DNA of 64,000 nt from Marinoscillum sp049115815 (GCA_049115815.1 JAGDZO010000019.1:186001-250000), one strand, 5' to 3'. Counted from the stretch's first letter, positions 36,402-44,497 are shown. A program made the numbers and translations. Notes: generated by a model from the letters alone, not told the origin.

Positions 36402-36905
36402 ATGATCATAGGCATAGGTGGTGTAAGCAGAGCAGGAAAGACAACTCTGTCTGAGAAAATCAAGGAACATTTTGAAAAGCTTGGCAGATCAGTCGCCATC
36501 TTTTGCCAAGACAACTATGTGAAACCGAAAATCTCTTTACCCAAAGTAGAGGGAGTACCTGATTGGGAGAGACCTAGTACTATTAAGTGGGAGTCACTTT
36601 CTAGAGATGTAGAGCGTTCGGATGCTGAAATCAAAATTGTAGAAGGCTTGTTTTCGTTTTATCCGGCCTCATTGAGGGTGCTATATGATGTGAAAATGTT
36701 CGTAGAGATAGACAAAGAAACATTTGCTGAGCGGAAGAAGAATGATAAAAGGTGGGAAGAGGAACCGGATTGGTATGCCGAGCACGTTTGGAGGTCTTAT
36801 CTGAAATATGGTCAAACCAAAGGCAATCCCTCCGAATATGTGACTGTAAATGGCAAAAGCAAATTTGATGTGAAAGCCATACTAGCTATGGCTGCTGTCA
36901 GCTAA
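36402..36905 (+). CDS. Small P-loop kinase (uridine kinase / nicotinamide riboside kinase-like)
   Basis: This 167-residue protein has Walker A GGVSRAGKTTLS at residues 6-17, the QDNYVKP substrate-loop motif, IVEGLFSFYP (Walker B region) and a basic lid FAERKKNDKRW. The order fits the small nucleoside kinase group that includes uridine and nicotinamide riboside kinases. The substrate is uncertain. It is cytoplasmic and stands alone. Its last 4 bp overlap the convergent GreA/GreB-like gene. The upstream 98 bp hold no clear promoter. Confidence 0.85.
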   Translation: MIIGIGGVSRAGKTTLSEKIKEHFEKLGRSVAIFCQDNYVKPKISLPKVEGVPDWERPSTIKWESLSRDVERSDAEIKIVEGLFSFYPASLRVLYDVKMFVEIDKETFAERKKNDKRWEEEPDWYAEHVWRSYLKYGQTKGNPSEYVTVNGKSKFDVKAILAMAAVS

Positions 36906-37357
36906 GCTACCGACTGAATATGGTATTTTCTACCATTAAATTCAGCCGTGGATTCTGCCTTTTTGCCAAGCATGGCTTGACCCAGCGGTGATACTGGAGA
37001 TATACAAAACACATCTTGAGATGCCGATAATTTTCCAAGGCTGACACTCAGATAAAAACAGCCATTGTCTGTCATGACTATACTGCCCAAGCGAACTGTC
37101 TCATGAGATTGAGTAGGATTGATCTCTCCCAGCACCTTTTTTTGTTTATCCAACTGACCAAGTAAAGAAGCCACTTTGTCCTTCTCCAACTGCATCATGG
37201 CCCGGCCAGTTTCGTATTTATCTCCTGCGCTGCTTTTAGTTTCATTATTGGCCGCAGCCTGAAAGTTTTTCATCTCAGCATGGAGCCCCGCCATTTTGGA
37301 TTCAATAAGAGACATTCCGATCTCAAGAACTTGTTTTTTCAGTGCTAGTAAATCCAT
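36902..37357 (-). CDS. GreA/GreB-like transcription factor
   Basis: This 151-residue protein has an N-terminal helical, probably coiled-coil region (1-75) containing SSAGDKYETGRAMMQLE. A C-terminal FKBP-like domain ends ISPVSPLGQAMLGKKAES followed by EFNGRKYHIQSV. Both match the GreA/GreB layout, including the 'SPLGxALLGK' signature, although the N-terminal acidic tip of true GreA is not obvious. It may therefore bind the RNA polymerase secondary channel without full transcript-cleavage activity. It follows the aldehyde dehydrogenase gene after 18 bp. Confidence 0.75.
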   Translation of the reverse strand: MDLLALKKQVLEIGMSLIESKMAGLHAEMKNFQAAANNETKSSAGDKYETGRAMMQLEKDKVASLLGQLDKQKKVLGEINPTQSHETVRLGSIVMTDNGCFYLSVSLGKLSASQDVFCISPVSPLGQAMLGKKAESTAEFNGRKYHIQSVA

Positions 37358-37375
37358 GAGATCGGTTGATGCTTT

Positions 37376-38923
37376 TTACAGTTCAAACTTTATTCCCTGA
37401 GCAAGAGGCAATTCTGTAGAGTAGTTGATGGTATTGGTTTGCCGACGCATATAAGCCTTCCATGCATCAGATCCTGACTCTCTACCTCCACCGGTTTCCT
37501 TCTCACCACCAAAGGCACCGCCTATTTCTGCTCCAGAAGTGCCAATATTTACATTGGCAATACCACAATCAGACCCGGCATAGGATAAGAACAATTCCGC
37601 TTCGCGCATATTTGTAGTCATGATAGACGAAGACAATCCTTGTGGCACAGCGTTTTGCATAGCTATCGCCTCTTCCAAATCAGAATACTTGATGAGATAC
37701 AAAATAGGTGCAAATGTCTCACTGCAAACGATCTCAAAATCATTCTGAACTTCATAAATAGCAGGTTTTACATAGCAGCCAGATTCGTATCCGTTTCCAG
37801 AGAGCACTTCGCCTGCTATCACTGTTTTACCTCCTTCTTGATCTATTTTTTTCAAAGCTTGCTCATACATTGACACGGCATCCGTATCGATCAAAGGCCC
37901 CACGTGATTGTTTTCATCCAATGGGCTTCCGATTCTAAGCTGTCCATATGCCTTGACCAATCTATTCTTCACATCGTCATACATACTTTCGTGAATGATC
38001 AATCTCCGAGTAGAAGTACATCGCTGACCAGCGGTGCCCACTGCTCCAAACACAGCACCTGGTATGGCAATGTTCAGATCAGCATTTTCAGTAATGATAA
38101 TTGCATTATTACCACCAAGTTCTAAGATAGACTTACCTAGCCTTCTGCCTACTGCTTCACCTACAGACTTGCCCATTCTAGTGGATCCCGTGGCTGAAAC
38201 CAAAGGAATACGCTTGTCATCTGCCATGCGTTTACCAATCTCAGCGTCACCAATCACCAAGCCACAGACTCCAGGATCAATCCCATTGGATTCAAAAACT
38301 CCTTGTACAATTTTCTGACAAGCTATGGCTGATAATGGAACTTTCTCTGATGGCTTCCAAACGCATACATCTCCGCAAACCCAAGCCAAAGCTGAATTCC
38401 AAGCCCATACAGCTACAGGGAAATTGAATGCCGAAATAATACCTACAATACCAACTGGATGCCACTGCTCATACATTCGGTGGAGCGGTCTCTCCGAATG
38501 CATAGTCAATCCATAAAGCTGCCTGGAAAGTCCAACAGCAAAATCACAGATATCGATCATTTCCTGTACTTCACCCAGTCCTTCCTGGAGTGATTTTCCC
38601 ATCTCATAAGAAACTAACGTACCAAGATCATCCTTGTGCTTTCTTAGTTCCAAACCTATCTGTCTTACTACTTCTCCCCGTTGAGGAGCAGGAACTGTAC
38701 GCCAGGATAGAAAAGCTTCGGATGCTGCGTTGACCACTTTTTCATAAGCGTCGATCTCTGCTAGCCTAACCTGAGCTATTGCTTTGCCGTCTACAGGTGA
38801 AAAGGAAGTGAGCATCTGACCCTTGGTAGCAAGCCATTTTGCGCCAATAGCGGCTCCAGGATTGGTAGATTCCACTCCCAAATTTTTGAGTATTGGCGTA
38901 ATATCTGTGATTGGGGTTTTCAT
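37376..38923 (-). CDS. Aldehyde dehydrogenase, ALDH7 (aminoadipate-semialdehyde dehydrogenase-like)
   Basis: This 515-residue NAD(P)-dependent dehydrogenase has the substrate/cofactor motif FNFPVAVWAWNSALAWVCGD, the catalytic Glu in LELGGNNAII and the nucleophilic Cys in AGQRCTSTRR. The C-terminal block SGAEIGGAFGGEKETGGGRE is characteristic of the ALDH7/antiquitin group, which oxidises alpha-aminoadipate semialdehyde in lysine catabolism. No other lysine-degradation gene is adjacent, so the physiological substrate is inferred from family only. It is cytoplasmic and upstream of the GreA/GreB-like gene. Confidence 0.93.
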   Translation of the reverse strand: MKTPITDITPILKNLGVESTNPGAAIGAKWLATKGQMLTSFSPVDGKAIAQVRLAEIDAYEKVVNAASEAFLSWRTVPAPQRGEVVRQIGLELRKHKDDLGTLVSYEMGKSLQEGLGEVQEMIDICDFAVGLSRQLYGLTMHSERPLHRMYEQWHPVGIVGIISAFNFPVAVWAWNSALAWVCGDVCVWKPSEKVPLSAIACQKIVQGVFESNGIDPGVCGLVIGDAEIGKRMADDKRIPLVSATGSTRMGKSVGEAVGRRLGKSILELGGNNAIIITENADLNIAIPGAVFGAVGTAGQRCTSTRRLIIHESMYDDVKNRLVKAYGQLRIGSPLDENNHVGPLIDTDAVSMYEQALKKIDQEGGKTVIAGEVLSGNGYESGCYVKPAIYEVQNDFEIVCSETFAPILYLIKYSDLEEAIAMQNAVPQGLSSSIMTTNMREAELFLSYAGSDCGIANVNIGTSGAEIGGAFGGEKETGGGRESGSDAWKAYMRRQTNTINYSTELPLAQGIKFEL

Positions 38924-38992
38924 TTTGTTATTGGGGTTTTAATATGTTGTCTTGAGCTGCAAACTTAAGAAATAAAGGCAGCAAAATGGGCT

Positions 38993-39032
38993 AAAAAGGA
39001 AAGAGCCATTACGAAGAATCGCAATGGCTCTT
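38993..39032 (-). terminator. Terminator downstream of degP
   Basis: On the minus strand AAGAGCCATT and AATGGCTCTT form a perfect 10-bp stem with a 12-nt loop, followed by TCCTTTTTAG. It separates degP from the aldehyde dehydrogenase gene. Confidence 0.85.
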
Positions 39033-39051
39033 ATTCACCTCAACTAACTAA

Positions 39052-40539
39052 CTACCAACCTATTCCGTAATATGCTTTCTCTCCATTTGGATAAATTCCC
39101 TCGATCAACACTCCTTCACCTCTTGCCGCATTGAGCGAAGCTTCCATATCGTCCATATCATTGATTGGGCGTTGATCTATTTCGGTAATTACAAACCCAG
39201 ATTCTATGCCGGCCTTTTTCCATTTGCCATCTTCTAATTCTTTCACCTGCACACCAGATTTTAAGTCAAATTTCTTCTTGAAAGTATCAGACACTGGCTC
39301 TAGAGTAGCCCCTTCCAACTTAAAAGCATTGTTGAGCGTGACTACTTCTGTCGTCTTATATTGGTTTTTTAGGATAGCCTTGGCAGTTTTAGTCTTGCCA
39401 TCTCTTATGTAAGTCACATCTATTGCATCCCCAGGGCGATTCAATGCCACACGCTCCTGAAGCTGTGCTACGTTGGCTACTTTTTTGCCATCAATGGCGA
39501 TGATGACGTCTTTTGCAAGCAATCCAGCCTCCTCAGCTGCCGTCCCTTCATTTACATTAGCAATGAAAACCCCTTTCAACACATCCAACCCTTCCTGCTC
39601 GGCCAATGCAGCAGATACATCTACGATGTTTATTCCCAAAAGTGGCCGCTGTACCGCCCCAAAATCCTTGAGATCATATATGACTTTCTCTACTAAAGAC
39701 GCAGGGACCGCAAACGAATATCCAGCAAATGCTCCGGTAGGAGAGGCTATTGCCGTATTGATCCCTACCAACTCTCCTTTCAGATTTACCAAGGCTCCAC
39801 CACTATTTCCGGGGTTCACGGCAGCATCAGTCTGAATGAATGCTTCTATTCGGGTCCTGCTACCTTCTCTCGCTAAAATATTTATGTTTCGCGCTTTGGC
39901 GCTTACGATTCCAGCTGTTACAGTAGATCTAAAATCAAACGGATTACCTATGGCTAACACCCATTCTCCAATCTGAATATTTTCAGAATCTCCAAAGCTT
40001 ACTGAAGGCAAATTCTCGGCATCAACTTTAATTAATGCCAAATCCGTATCTGGATCTACCCCAATAATCTCAGCAGCATATGTACTATTGTCATTGAGTA
40101 ATACTTCGATTTCTGTAGCTCCCTCTACCACATGGTTGTTTGTAGCTATATATCCATCAGAAGTAATGATCACACCCGATCCCGCTCCCATTCTTGGGCC
40201 GCCATTGCCACGGTTATATTGATCTCCAAAATAATCTCTGAAAAACTCCTCCATCGGATTATTCACAGCAGATCTCCTTTGAGCGTCATATTTCGTCCGG
40301 ATATGCACTACTCCAGGTGTGGCGGACTTTGCAGCATATACAAAGTTCAACCCTTGCGGCACCACAAAATCAGTGGTGTCAAATACGTAATTGGTAAAAC
40401 TCACGGGGTTTTCTTCTCCCTGCTGTGCCACAGGATTTACTATGGCTTGATCGCTGAAAGATGTAAATACTCCTAATGCAATAGCGCCTCCCAAGATGGA
40501 AGACAAAGTCATTGAGAAAAATAATTTTGTTGTGCTCAT
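39052..40539 (-). CDS. degP: Periplasmic serine protease/chaperone of the DegP/HtrA (Do) family
   Basis: This 495-residue envelope quality-control protease has an N-terminal signal/anchor segment. Its trypsin-like domain carries a complete triad: His136 in TNNHVVEG, Asp166 in DTDLALIK and Ser246 in NPGNSGGALVN. Two PDZ domains follow (starting near residues 300 and 410), as in DegP/DegQ. The second is degenerate but retains a carboxylate-binding-like loop. It is monocistronic with its own terminator. The neighbouring hsp20 gene is on the same strand upstream, giving a small protein-quality-control cluster. Confidence 0.96.
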   Translation of the reverse strand: MSTTKLFFSMTLSSILGGAIALGVFTSFSDQAIVNPVAQQGEENPVSFTNYVFDTTDFVVPQGLNFVYAAKSATPGVVHIRTKYDAQRRSAVNNPMEEFFRDYFGDQYNRGNGGPRMGAGSGVIITSDGYIATNNHVVEGATEIEVLLNDNSTYAAEIIGVDPDTDLALIKVDAENLPSVSFGDSENIQIGEWVLAIGNPFDFRSTVTAGIVSAKARNINILAREGSRTRIEAFIQTDAAVNPGNSGGALVNLKGELVGINTAIASPTGAFAGYSFAVPASLVEKVIYDLKDFGAVQRPLLGINIVDVSAALAEQEGLDVLKGVFIANVNEGTAAEEAGLLAKDVIIAIDGKKVANVAQLQERVALNRPGDAIDVTYIRDGKTKTAKAILKNQYKTTEVVTLNNAFKLEGATLEPVSDTFKKKFDLKSGVQVKELEDGKWKKAGIESGFVITEIDQRPINDMDDMEASLNAARGEGVLIEGIYPNGEKAYYGIGW

Positions 40540-40631
40540 AAAATATTATGGTTTTACCCTACTAAAATAAATCACCTTATCTGCTCAACGATGAAGGCAA
40601 AATATAGATACTAATGCTTAACAATTATTAA

Positions 40632-40661
40632 CAAAGAAAGTCCCGGCATTGCTGCCGAGAC
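40632..40661 (-). terminator. Terminator downstream of hsp20
   Basis: On the minus strand GTCTCGGCA and TGCCGGGAC pair over 9 bp around a GCAA tetraloop (GNRA type) and are followed by TTTCTTTGTT. It lies 20 bp after the hsp20 stop. Confidence 0.8.
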
Positions 40662-40680
40662 CCTCATCTACCAACCTATT

Positions 40681-41112
40681 TTATTTAATCGCTATAGTCT
40701 TCTTAGCTTCTTTCTTTTCATCTTTTGGAAGGTCCAACTTAAGGATGCCATCCTTGTATTCTGCATTGATTTTCTCAGTATTCACATTGTCTGGTAAGTA
40801 GAAAGATCTAGTGAACGTACCATAATGACTCTCCACGCTTTTGAAGTTGCGACTAGAATTTTCATTTTCGAACTTGCGCTCGCCACTCACAGTCAATTGA
40901 TCATTCTTCAATTCTATTTGAATGTCTTTCTTATTGATACCTGGAATGTGAAATTCCAATTCAAAAGATTTATCTGTTTCCACCAAATCTACGCTTGGAG
41001 AGAAACTGTTCGCTGTTTTGCCTCCGTAGAAGTCATCGTTAAAAAACTTGTCTACGAAGCTGCTAAAAGTTACTGGTTTGTATCCGTTAGGATTATACTT
41101 GATAAGTGTCAT
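40681..41112 (-). CDS. Small heat-shock protein (Hsp20/alpha-crystallin)
   Basis: This 143-residue ATP-independent holdase has a short disordered N-terminus and an alpha-crystallin domain from about residue 40. Recognisable blocks are FELEFHIPGINKKDIQIELK, LTVSGERKFE and the late AEYKDGILKLDLPK (the A-x-x-n-GvL motif). The C-terminus ends KKTIAIK, which fits the I-x-I/V assembly motif. It has its own terminator. A 14-nt direct repeat about 90-140 bp upstream may regulate it. Confidence 0.95.
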   Translation of the reverse strand: MTLIKYNPNGYKPVTFSSFVDKFFNDDFYGGKTANSFSPSVDLVETDKSFELEFHIPGINKKDIQIELKNDQLTVSGERKFENENSSRNFKSVESHYGTFTRSFYLPDNVNTEKINAEYKDGILKLDLPKDEKKEAKKTIAIK

Positions 41113-41199
41113 GGTTTTAAAAGTTTAGTGTTTAACATCAAATTCTGAAATGCATTATTCGAATTCTGTGCCATCCAAGAAAATCAGCATTTTTAGCGA

Positions 41200-41254
41200 C
41201 ATTATGTCCGCTTTTTATGTAATTATGAAAATTAATGCGCCATTATGTCTGCTT
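41200..41254. promoter_or_regulatory. Direct repeat upstream of hsp20
   Basis: CATTATGTCCGCTT at 41200-41213 and CATTATGTCTGCTT at 41241-41254 match at 13 of 14 positions with a 41-bp period, close to four helical turns. The first copy lies within GACATTATGTC, an 11-nt near-perfect dyad. It sits between hsp20 (start 41112) and the tRNA-Asn promoter (41307). The regulator is unknown. Confidence 0.4.
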
Positions 41255-41306
41255 ATTGACTGAAATGTGAAAAGTCAAATCCCGAATAAATTTTTCGTTC
41301 AAAGGC

Positions 41307-41338
41307 TTTGCAGAATTTCATCTAGCCATATACATTTG
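41307..41338 (+). promoter_or_regulatory. tRNA-Asn promoter
   Basis: TTTG at 41307-41310 and TACATTTG at 41331-41338 are separated by 20 bp and match the Bacteroidota primary-sigma consensus (TTTG / TAnnTTTG). The predicted start lies shortly before the tRNA 5' end at 41359. Confidence 0.8.
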
Positions 41339-41358
41339 CAGTCCTTTTGAAGGAACAC

Positions 41359-41432
41359 TCCTCTTTAGCTCAGTTGGTTAGAGCATCTGACTGTTAATCA
41401 GAGGGTCCTTGGTTCGAGCCCAAGAAGAGGAG
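41359..41432 (+). tRNA. tRNA-Asn (anticodon GTT)
   Basis: The sequence folds as a cloverleaf with a TCCTCTT/AAGAGGA acceptor stem. It begins with the U1-A72 pair typical of bacterial tRNA-Asn. The anticodon stem CTGA/TCAG encloses CTGTTAA, and the T-arm is CTTGGTTCGAGCCCAAG. The discriminator is G and CCA is not encoded. A consensus promoter precedes it. It is followed directly by tandem repeats that contain its own 3' end. Confidence 0.97.
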
Positions 41433-41438
41433 CGTTAG

Positions 41439-41470
41439 AAACCCGATTGTGAAAACTATCGGGTTTTTTT
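41439..41470 (+). terminator. tRNA-Asn terminator, copy 1
   Basis: AAACCCGAT and ATCGGGTTT form a perfect 9-bp stem with a 10-nt loop, ending in seven Ts. This is the tRNA-proximal copy of the repeated terminator. Confidence 0.88.
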
Positions 41471-41547
41471 GTGTCTAGTTAGTCTCTGAAATTGGGCTCG
41501 AACAAGTTCGAGAGCTAGCCGCCCGCCACCTAGAAGAGGAGCGTTAG

Positions 41548-41579
41548 AAACCCGATTGTGAAAACTTTCGGGTTTTTTT
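41548..41579 (+). terminator. Repeated terminator, copy 2
   Basis: AAACCCGA and TCGGGTTT form an 8-bp stem followed by seven Ts. One base change (A to T) shortens the stem by one pair compared with copy 1. Confidence 0.8.
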
Positions 41580-41657
41580 GTGTCTAGTTTAGTCACTGGA
41601 ATTGGGCTCGAACAAGTTCGAGGGCTAGCCGCCCGCCACCAAGAAGAGGAGCGTTAG

Positions 41658-41689
41658 AAACCCGATTGTGAAAACTTTCGGGTTTTTTT
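41658..41689 (+). terminator. Repeated terminator, copy 3
   Basis: The sequence is identical to copy 2 over the hairpin and T-run. It lies about 55 bp before the stop codon of the convergent minus-strand gene. Confidence 0.8.
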
Positions 41690-41744
41690 GTGTCTAGTTT
41701 AGTAACTGGAATTGGGCTCGAGAGTACAGCTTATTCGCTAGTAA

Positions 41745-42596
41745 TTATTTGCGCTTATAATAAAGAAGCTTTTGGTCCTTGCCGTTTCTCTCGCTGATGG
41801 TGTAGAAGTCTTCTGCCGCCCAGCAAACAGCTTCGCCCTGAGGTTCGGGAGAATAGCTCAATTTTGTTGGTTTCCATTGAAGAATTCTATCTGCAACCCC
41901 CTGTGAATCACTCGGCCAATAATATATAGTCTTATAGTTTTTGAGTAAAATCTCTCCGGACATGGAGGCATCCGCAGCTGTAAAACCGCGACTTGGTATT
42001 GATCCCAAACTTGAAACAACACTTTCATTGGGGTCAAAAGGGAATGAATAGATCAAGGTGTTCCGTTCTCTTTTGGTGACAAGCACGAGCTCGTTAATGC
42101 TGTAATCGAACATTAATGCTTCAGCATCTCTTGCTCCCTCTTTGTATTTGAATCTCATTTTCTCAATCTCGTTGGCCGGTACAGCAACAAAATCCTCCCC
42201 CTCAAAAACGGGCTCTTCTATTCTGAAAATATTTACAAACGGTCGCACTGATTTATTATCGCCGAAATCAGCAATATAAATGAATGAATTCTCCGAAGTT
42301 TCTTCTAAGGTAATCTCTTCCCAATCTCTATTATCAACTCCGGTTAATCGCACTTCCATGACTATTTGTCCAGTAGTGTCGAATAGAAAAATTGAGGGAT
42401 TACCACCGCTATCGTTGTGACTCCAAAAGTGATTCGGGTTCTTAATTGAATATTCAAGCCCTGAAGCCTCATCGAGTTTCCTATTCTTCAAAGATGCTAC
42501 AGCTTCTTGGCCTTCAAAAAGAGATTCCTCTTGATTGAACATCTCATCTTCAGGGTTAAGAAAAAAGAAAAAAATAAAAGGCAAAAAAGGATTCAT
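41745..42596 (-). CDS. Unknown protein, probably exported and beta-propeller-like
   Basis: This 283-residue protein has a short hydrophobic N-terminus (FLPFIFFFFL) that may be a poor signal peptide. The repeated beta-hairpin-like blocks suggest a propeller: LDEASGLEYSI, FWSHNDSGGNPSIFLFD, DWEEITLEE, FIYIADFGDN and GFTAADASMSG. The 'S-x-N-D-S-G' and 'D-W-E-E-I' segments are shared with a common Bacteroidota group of unknown function, sometimes compared with SdiA-regulated or phytase-like proteins. I assign no activity. Its 3' end faces the tRNA-Asn repeats. The 60-bp upstream gap to the aldo/keto reductase suggests possible cotranscription. Confidence 0.8.
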   Translation of the reverse strand: MNPFLPFIFFFFLNPEDEMFNQEESLFEGQEAVASLKNRKLDEASGLEYSIKNPNHFWSHNDSGGNPSIFLFDTTGQIVMEVRLTGVDNRDWEEITLEETSENSFIYIADFGDNKSVRPFVNIFRIEEPVFEGEDFVAVPANEIEKMRFKYKEGARDAEALMFDYSINELVLVTKRERNTLIYSFPFDPNESVVSSLGSIPSRGFTAADASMSGEILLKNYKTIYYWPSDSQGVADRILQWKPTKLSYSPEPQGEAVCWAAEDFYTISERNGKDQKLLYYKRK

Positions 42597-42656
42597 GAGT
42601 GGTTGTTATTAGGTGGGCATGAATGTGGTGTCATTCGCATAGAAATTACCACGACA

Positions 42657-43673
42657 TTATTCCGCCAGCACTTTCTCGATTGCCTCAAGTTCAGACGAAT
42701 CAAAAGCCAAATTATCCAAGGCCTTCACATTGCTTCTCAGTTGATCAGCACTACTTACACCTACCAATACTGAAGTGATTCTATCATCTTTCAAGAGCCA
42801 TGCTATGGCCAAATCACTCAATGACTGATTCCGATTCTGAGCGATTTGATGAAGAGCTTTAATCTTAGATAAGTTTGACTGTACTGTTTCTTTCTCTAAG
42901 TAAGTCATACCTTTCGATGCTCGGCTATTCTTAGGAATTCCGTTGATATATTTATTAGTTAATTGACCCTGAGCCAATGGACTAAACGCAATGCACCCCA
43001 CGCCGCTATTGCCCAGGGTATCTAATAATCCGTTCTCCACCCATCGATCAAACATGGAATAACGAGCCTGATGTATCAGACAAGGTGTCCCTAATTGATC
43101 TAATATGGCAATGGCTTTGGCCGCCTCTTCTGCCTGATAATTAGAGATACCCACATACAATGCTCTACCGGATTTCACTATATGATCAAGCGCCATCATG
43201 GTTTCTTCCAATGGAGTATCAGGATCAGGCCTATGGTGATAGAACAAATCCACATAGTCTAGCTTCATTCTCTTGAGACTTTGGTCAAGAGATGAAATAA
43301 GATATTTGCGAGAACCTAGATTCCCATATGGCCCGGGCCACATATCATAACCTGCCTTAGACGAAATAAACAGCTCATCTCTGTGGTGCGAAAAATCGGA
43401 ATGCAACAATCTTCCAAAATTTGTCTCCGCAGAGCCGTAGGGAGGACCATAGTTGTTGGCCAGGTCAAAATGAACTATCCCATTATCAAAGGCGGTTCTG
43501 AGTATTTCCTGACCTTTCAATAAGTCGTCAGCAAATCCGTAGTTATGCCACAACCCTAACGAGATCAATGGAAGTTGAACACCACTCCTTCCACTCCTTC
43601 GATACGCCATGTTATCGTAGCGATTATTATTAGGAACAAAGTTTTGAAGGCCGGATTTGTCGTTGATTTGCAT
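42657..43673 (-). CDS. Aldo/keto reductase (YghZ / glyceraldehyde-3-phosphate reductase-like)
   Basis: This 338-residue NADPH-dependent reductase has the AKR tetrad regions FDLANNYGPPYGSAE (Asp, Tyr), ISSKAGYDMWPGP (Lys) and DLFYHHRPDPDTP (His). The cofactor region at the C-terminus is VLVGVSSADQLRSN. The GPPYGSAE and MWPGPYG stretches point to the AKR14/YghZ group, which reduces L-glyceraldehyde-3-phosphate and methylglyoxal. The frame opens with a TTG at 43694, but that codon lies inside a TAGATTTG promoter element, so the ATG at 43673 is preferred. Confidence 0.93.
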   Translation of the reverse strand: MQINDKSGLQNFVPNNNRYDNMAYRRSGRSGVQLPLISLGLWHNYGFADDLLKGQEILRTAFDNGIVHFDLANNYGPPYGSAETNFGRLLHSDFSHHRDELFISSKAGYDMWPGPYGNLGSRKYLISSLDQSLKRMKLDYVDLFYHHRPDPDTPLEETMMALDHIVKSGRALYVGISNYQAEEAAKAIAILDQLGTPCLIHQARYSMFDRWVENGLLDTLGNSGVGCIAFSPLAQGQLTNKYINGIPKNSRASKGMTYLEKETVQSNLSKIKALHQIAQNRNQSLSDLAIAWLLKDDRITSVLVGVSSADQLRSNVKALDNLAFDSSELEAIEKVLAE

Positions 43674-43691
43674 GATTAGAAAGGTTAAATT

Positions 43692-43699
43692 CAAATCTA
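43692..43699 (-). promoter_or_regulatory. Possible aldo/keto reductase -7 element
   Basis: On the minus strand TAGATTTG matches TAnnTTTG, 18 bp before the ATG at 43673. No good -33 TTG is visible. Confidence 0.4.
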
Positions 43700-43859
43700 A
43701 TCAAATGCGCGATTGTAGAAACAGTAGACCTGATGGATTAGTTACTTTTGTATTCAATACACAGACAAGGTGTGATAACTTAATATTATCAGTATATAAA
43801 TTCAATAATATTTAATTACCTCATATTTGCTTTAGCATTTAACCAAAACAGTACAAAAG

Positions 43860-44171
43860 ATGATTGAATTAACAGAAGACAACTTACAAGAATTGATCTC
43901 AGAAAATGATCAAGTGATTGTACAATATGGAGCATCTTGGTGCGGGAGCTGTAGAATTGTAAAGCCAAAATTTAAGCGACTAGCTGGAGAAAATACCGAT
44001 ACTGTATTCGCTTATGTTGATGCTGAAAAATTCACCGAATCAAGGGCTTTAGCTGAAGTTAAAAATTTACCAACATTTGCCGGATTCAAGGGTGGTAAAT
44101 TGGTATCGAATGTGTCAGGAAATAAACAAGAAACCATAACCGAAGTACTCGATGCGATTGCCTCTAATTAA
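43860..44171 (+). CDS. Thioredoxin-family protein
   Basis: This 103-residue single-domain thioredoxin has the active site WCGSC (Cys28 and Cys31) after VIVQYGAS, and a conserved cis-Pro in KNLPTFAGF. It has no signal peptide, so it acts in the cytoplasm. The CGSC site differs from the standard CGPC, which usually alters redox potential. Its 3' end overlaps the start of the DUF6952 gene by 20 bp. In related Bacteroidota I recall this pair beside a peroxiredoxin gene; none is adjacent here. A TACTTTTG at 43743-43750 is a weak promoter candidate. Confidence 0.92.
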   Translation: MIELTEDNLQELISENDQVIVQYGASWCGSCRIVKPKFKRLAGENTDTVFAYVDAEKFTESRALAEVKNLPTFAGFKGGKLVSNVSGNKQETITEVLDAIASN

Positions 44172-44406
44172 AAACATACTGGAATTCGTTGATCAAAATG
44201 ACGAAGATTGGGTAGTAGAAACCATAGAGCTCCTTGAGCACATAACTGAAGCTAAAGGCATCAAAGATGAAGAACTGGATGTCATGGGAGAATTGCTTTC
44301 AAATATGTCTGGGGCGCTTGAAGTTCATAAAGAGATCAAAGCTGGGAAAGATCAGAAAACAGCCTTGAACGAGTTTATGAAACGAGTCATGGGATCCATA
44401 GACTGA
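44152..44406 (+). CDS. DUF6952 small acidic protein
   Basis: This 84-residue acidic, all-helical protein begins RLPLIKNI, followed by NDEDWVVETIELLEHITEA and DEELDVMGELLSNM. I recognise this as the DUF6952 pattern, from memory. The start ATG lies 20 bp inside the thioredoxin gene, giving the family's usual 'M-K/R-L-P' N-terminus, so translation is coupled. A role with thioredoxin in peroxide reduction is inference from neighbourhood. A terminator follows. Confidence 0.85.
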   Translation: MRLPLIKNILEFVDQNDEDWVVETIELLEHITEAKGIKDEELDVMGELLSNMSGALEVHKEIKAGKDQKTALNEFMKRVMGSID

Positions 44407-44460
44407 GATCTTCAGATTTACAACTCAAATGGATCGCATCACAGCACTGATCCACAGATT

Positions 44461-44497
44461 AGCCTACAATGTTAAGAGAACAATGTAGGCTTTTTTG
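44461..44497 (+). terminator. Terminator after the thioredoxin-DUF6952 pair
   Basis: AGCCTACA and TGTAGGCT form an 8-bp stem, extended past one mismatch by TGTT/AACA, followed by TTTTTTGTTT. It is 54 bp after the DUF6952 stop. The rest of 44407-44724 holds no gene that I can support. Confidence 0.85.

Larger units (their letters stand above)
41424..41722 (+). repeat. Tandem repeats of tRNA-Asn 3' end plus terminator (about 2.7 copies)
   Basis: Copies begin at 41424, 41533 and 41643, with periods of 109 and 110 bp; the third stops near 41722. Each copy has the last 12-13 nt of tRNA-Asn (ending AGAAGAGGAG), then CGTTAGAAACCCG, a terminator hairpin and GTGTCTAGTT. The two full copies continue with a CTCGAACAAGTTCGAG foldback related to the reverse complement of the tRNA T-arm, and then GCCGCCCGCCACC. 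Copies differ at only a few positions. No open reading frame spans them. They fill most of the 311 bp between the tRNA and the convergent gene ending at 41745. Confidence 0.9.

Noticed and set aside
41424..41722. CRISPR array
   Set aside because: The repeating unit is ~110 bp with nearly identical content throughout, contains tRNA sequence and terminators, and has no unique spacers or cas genes.
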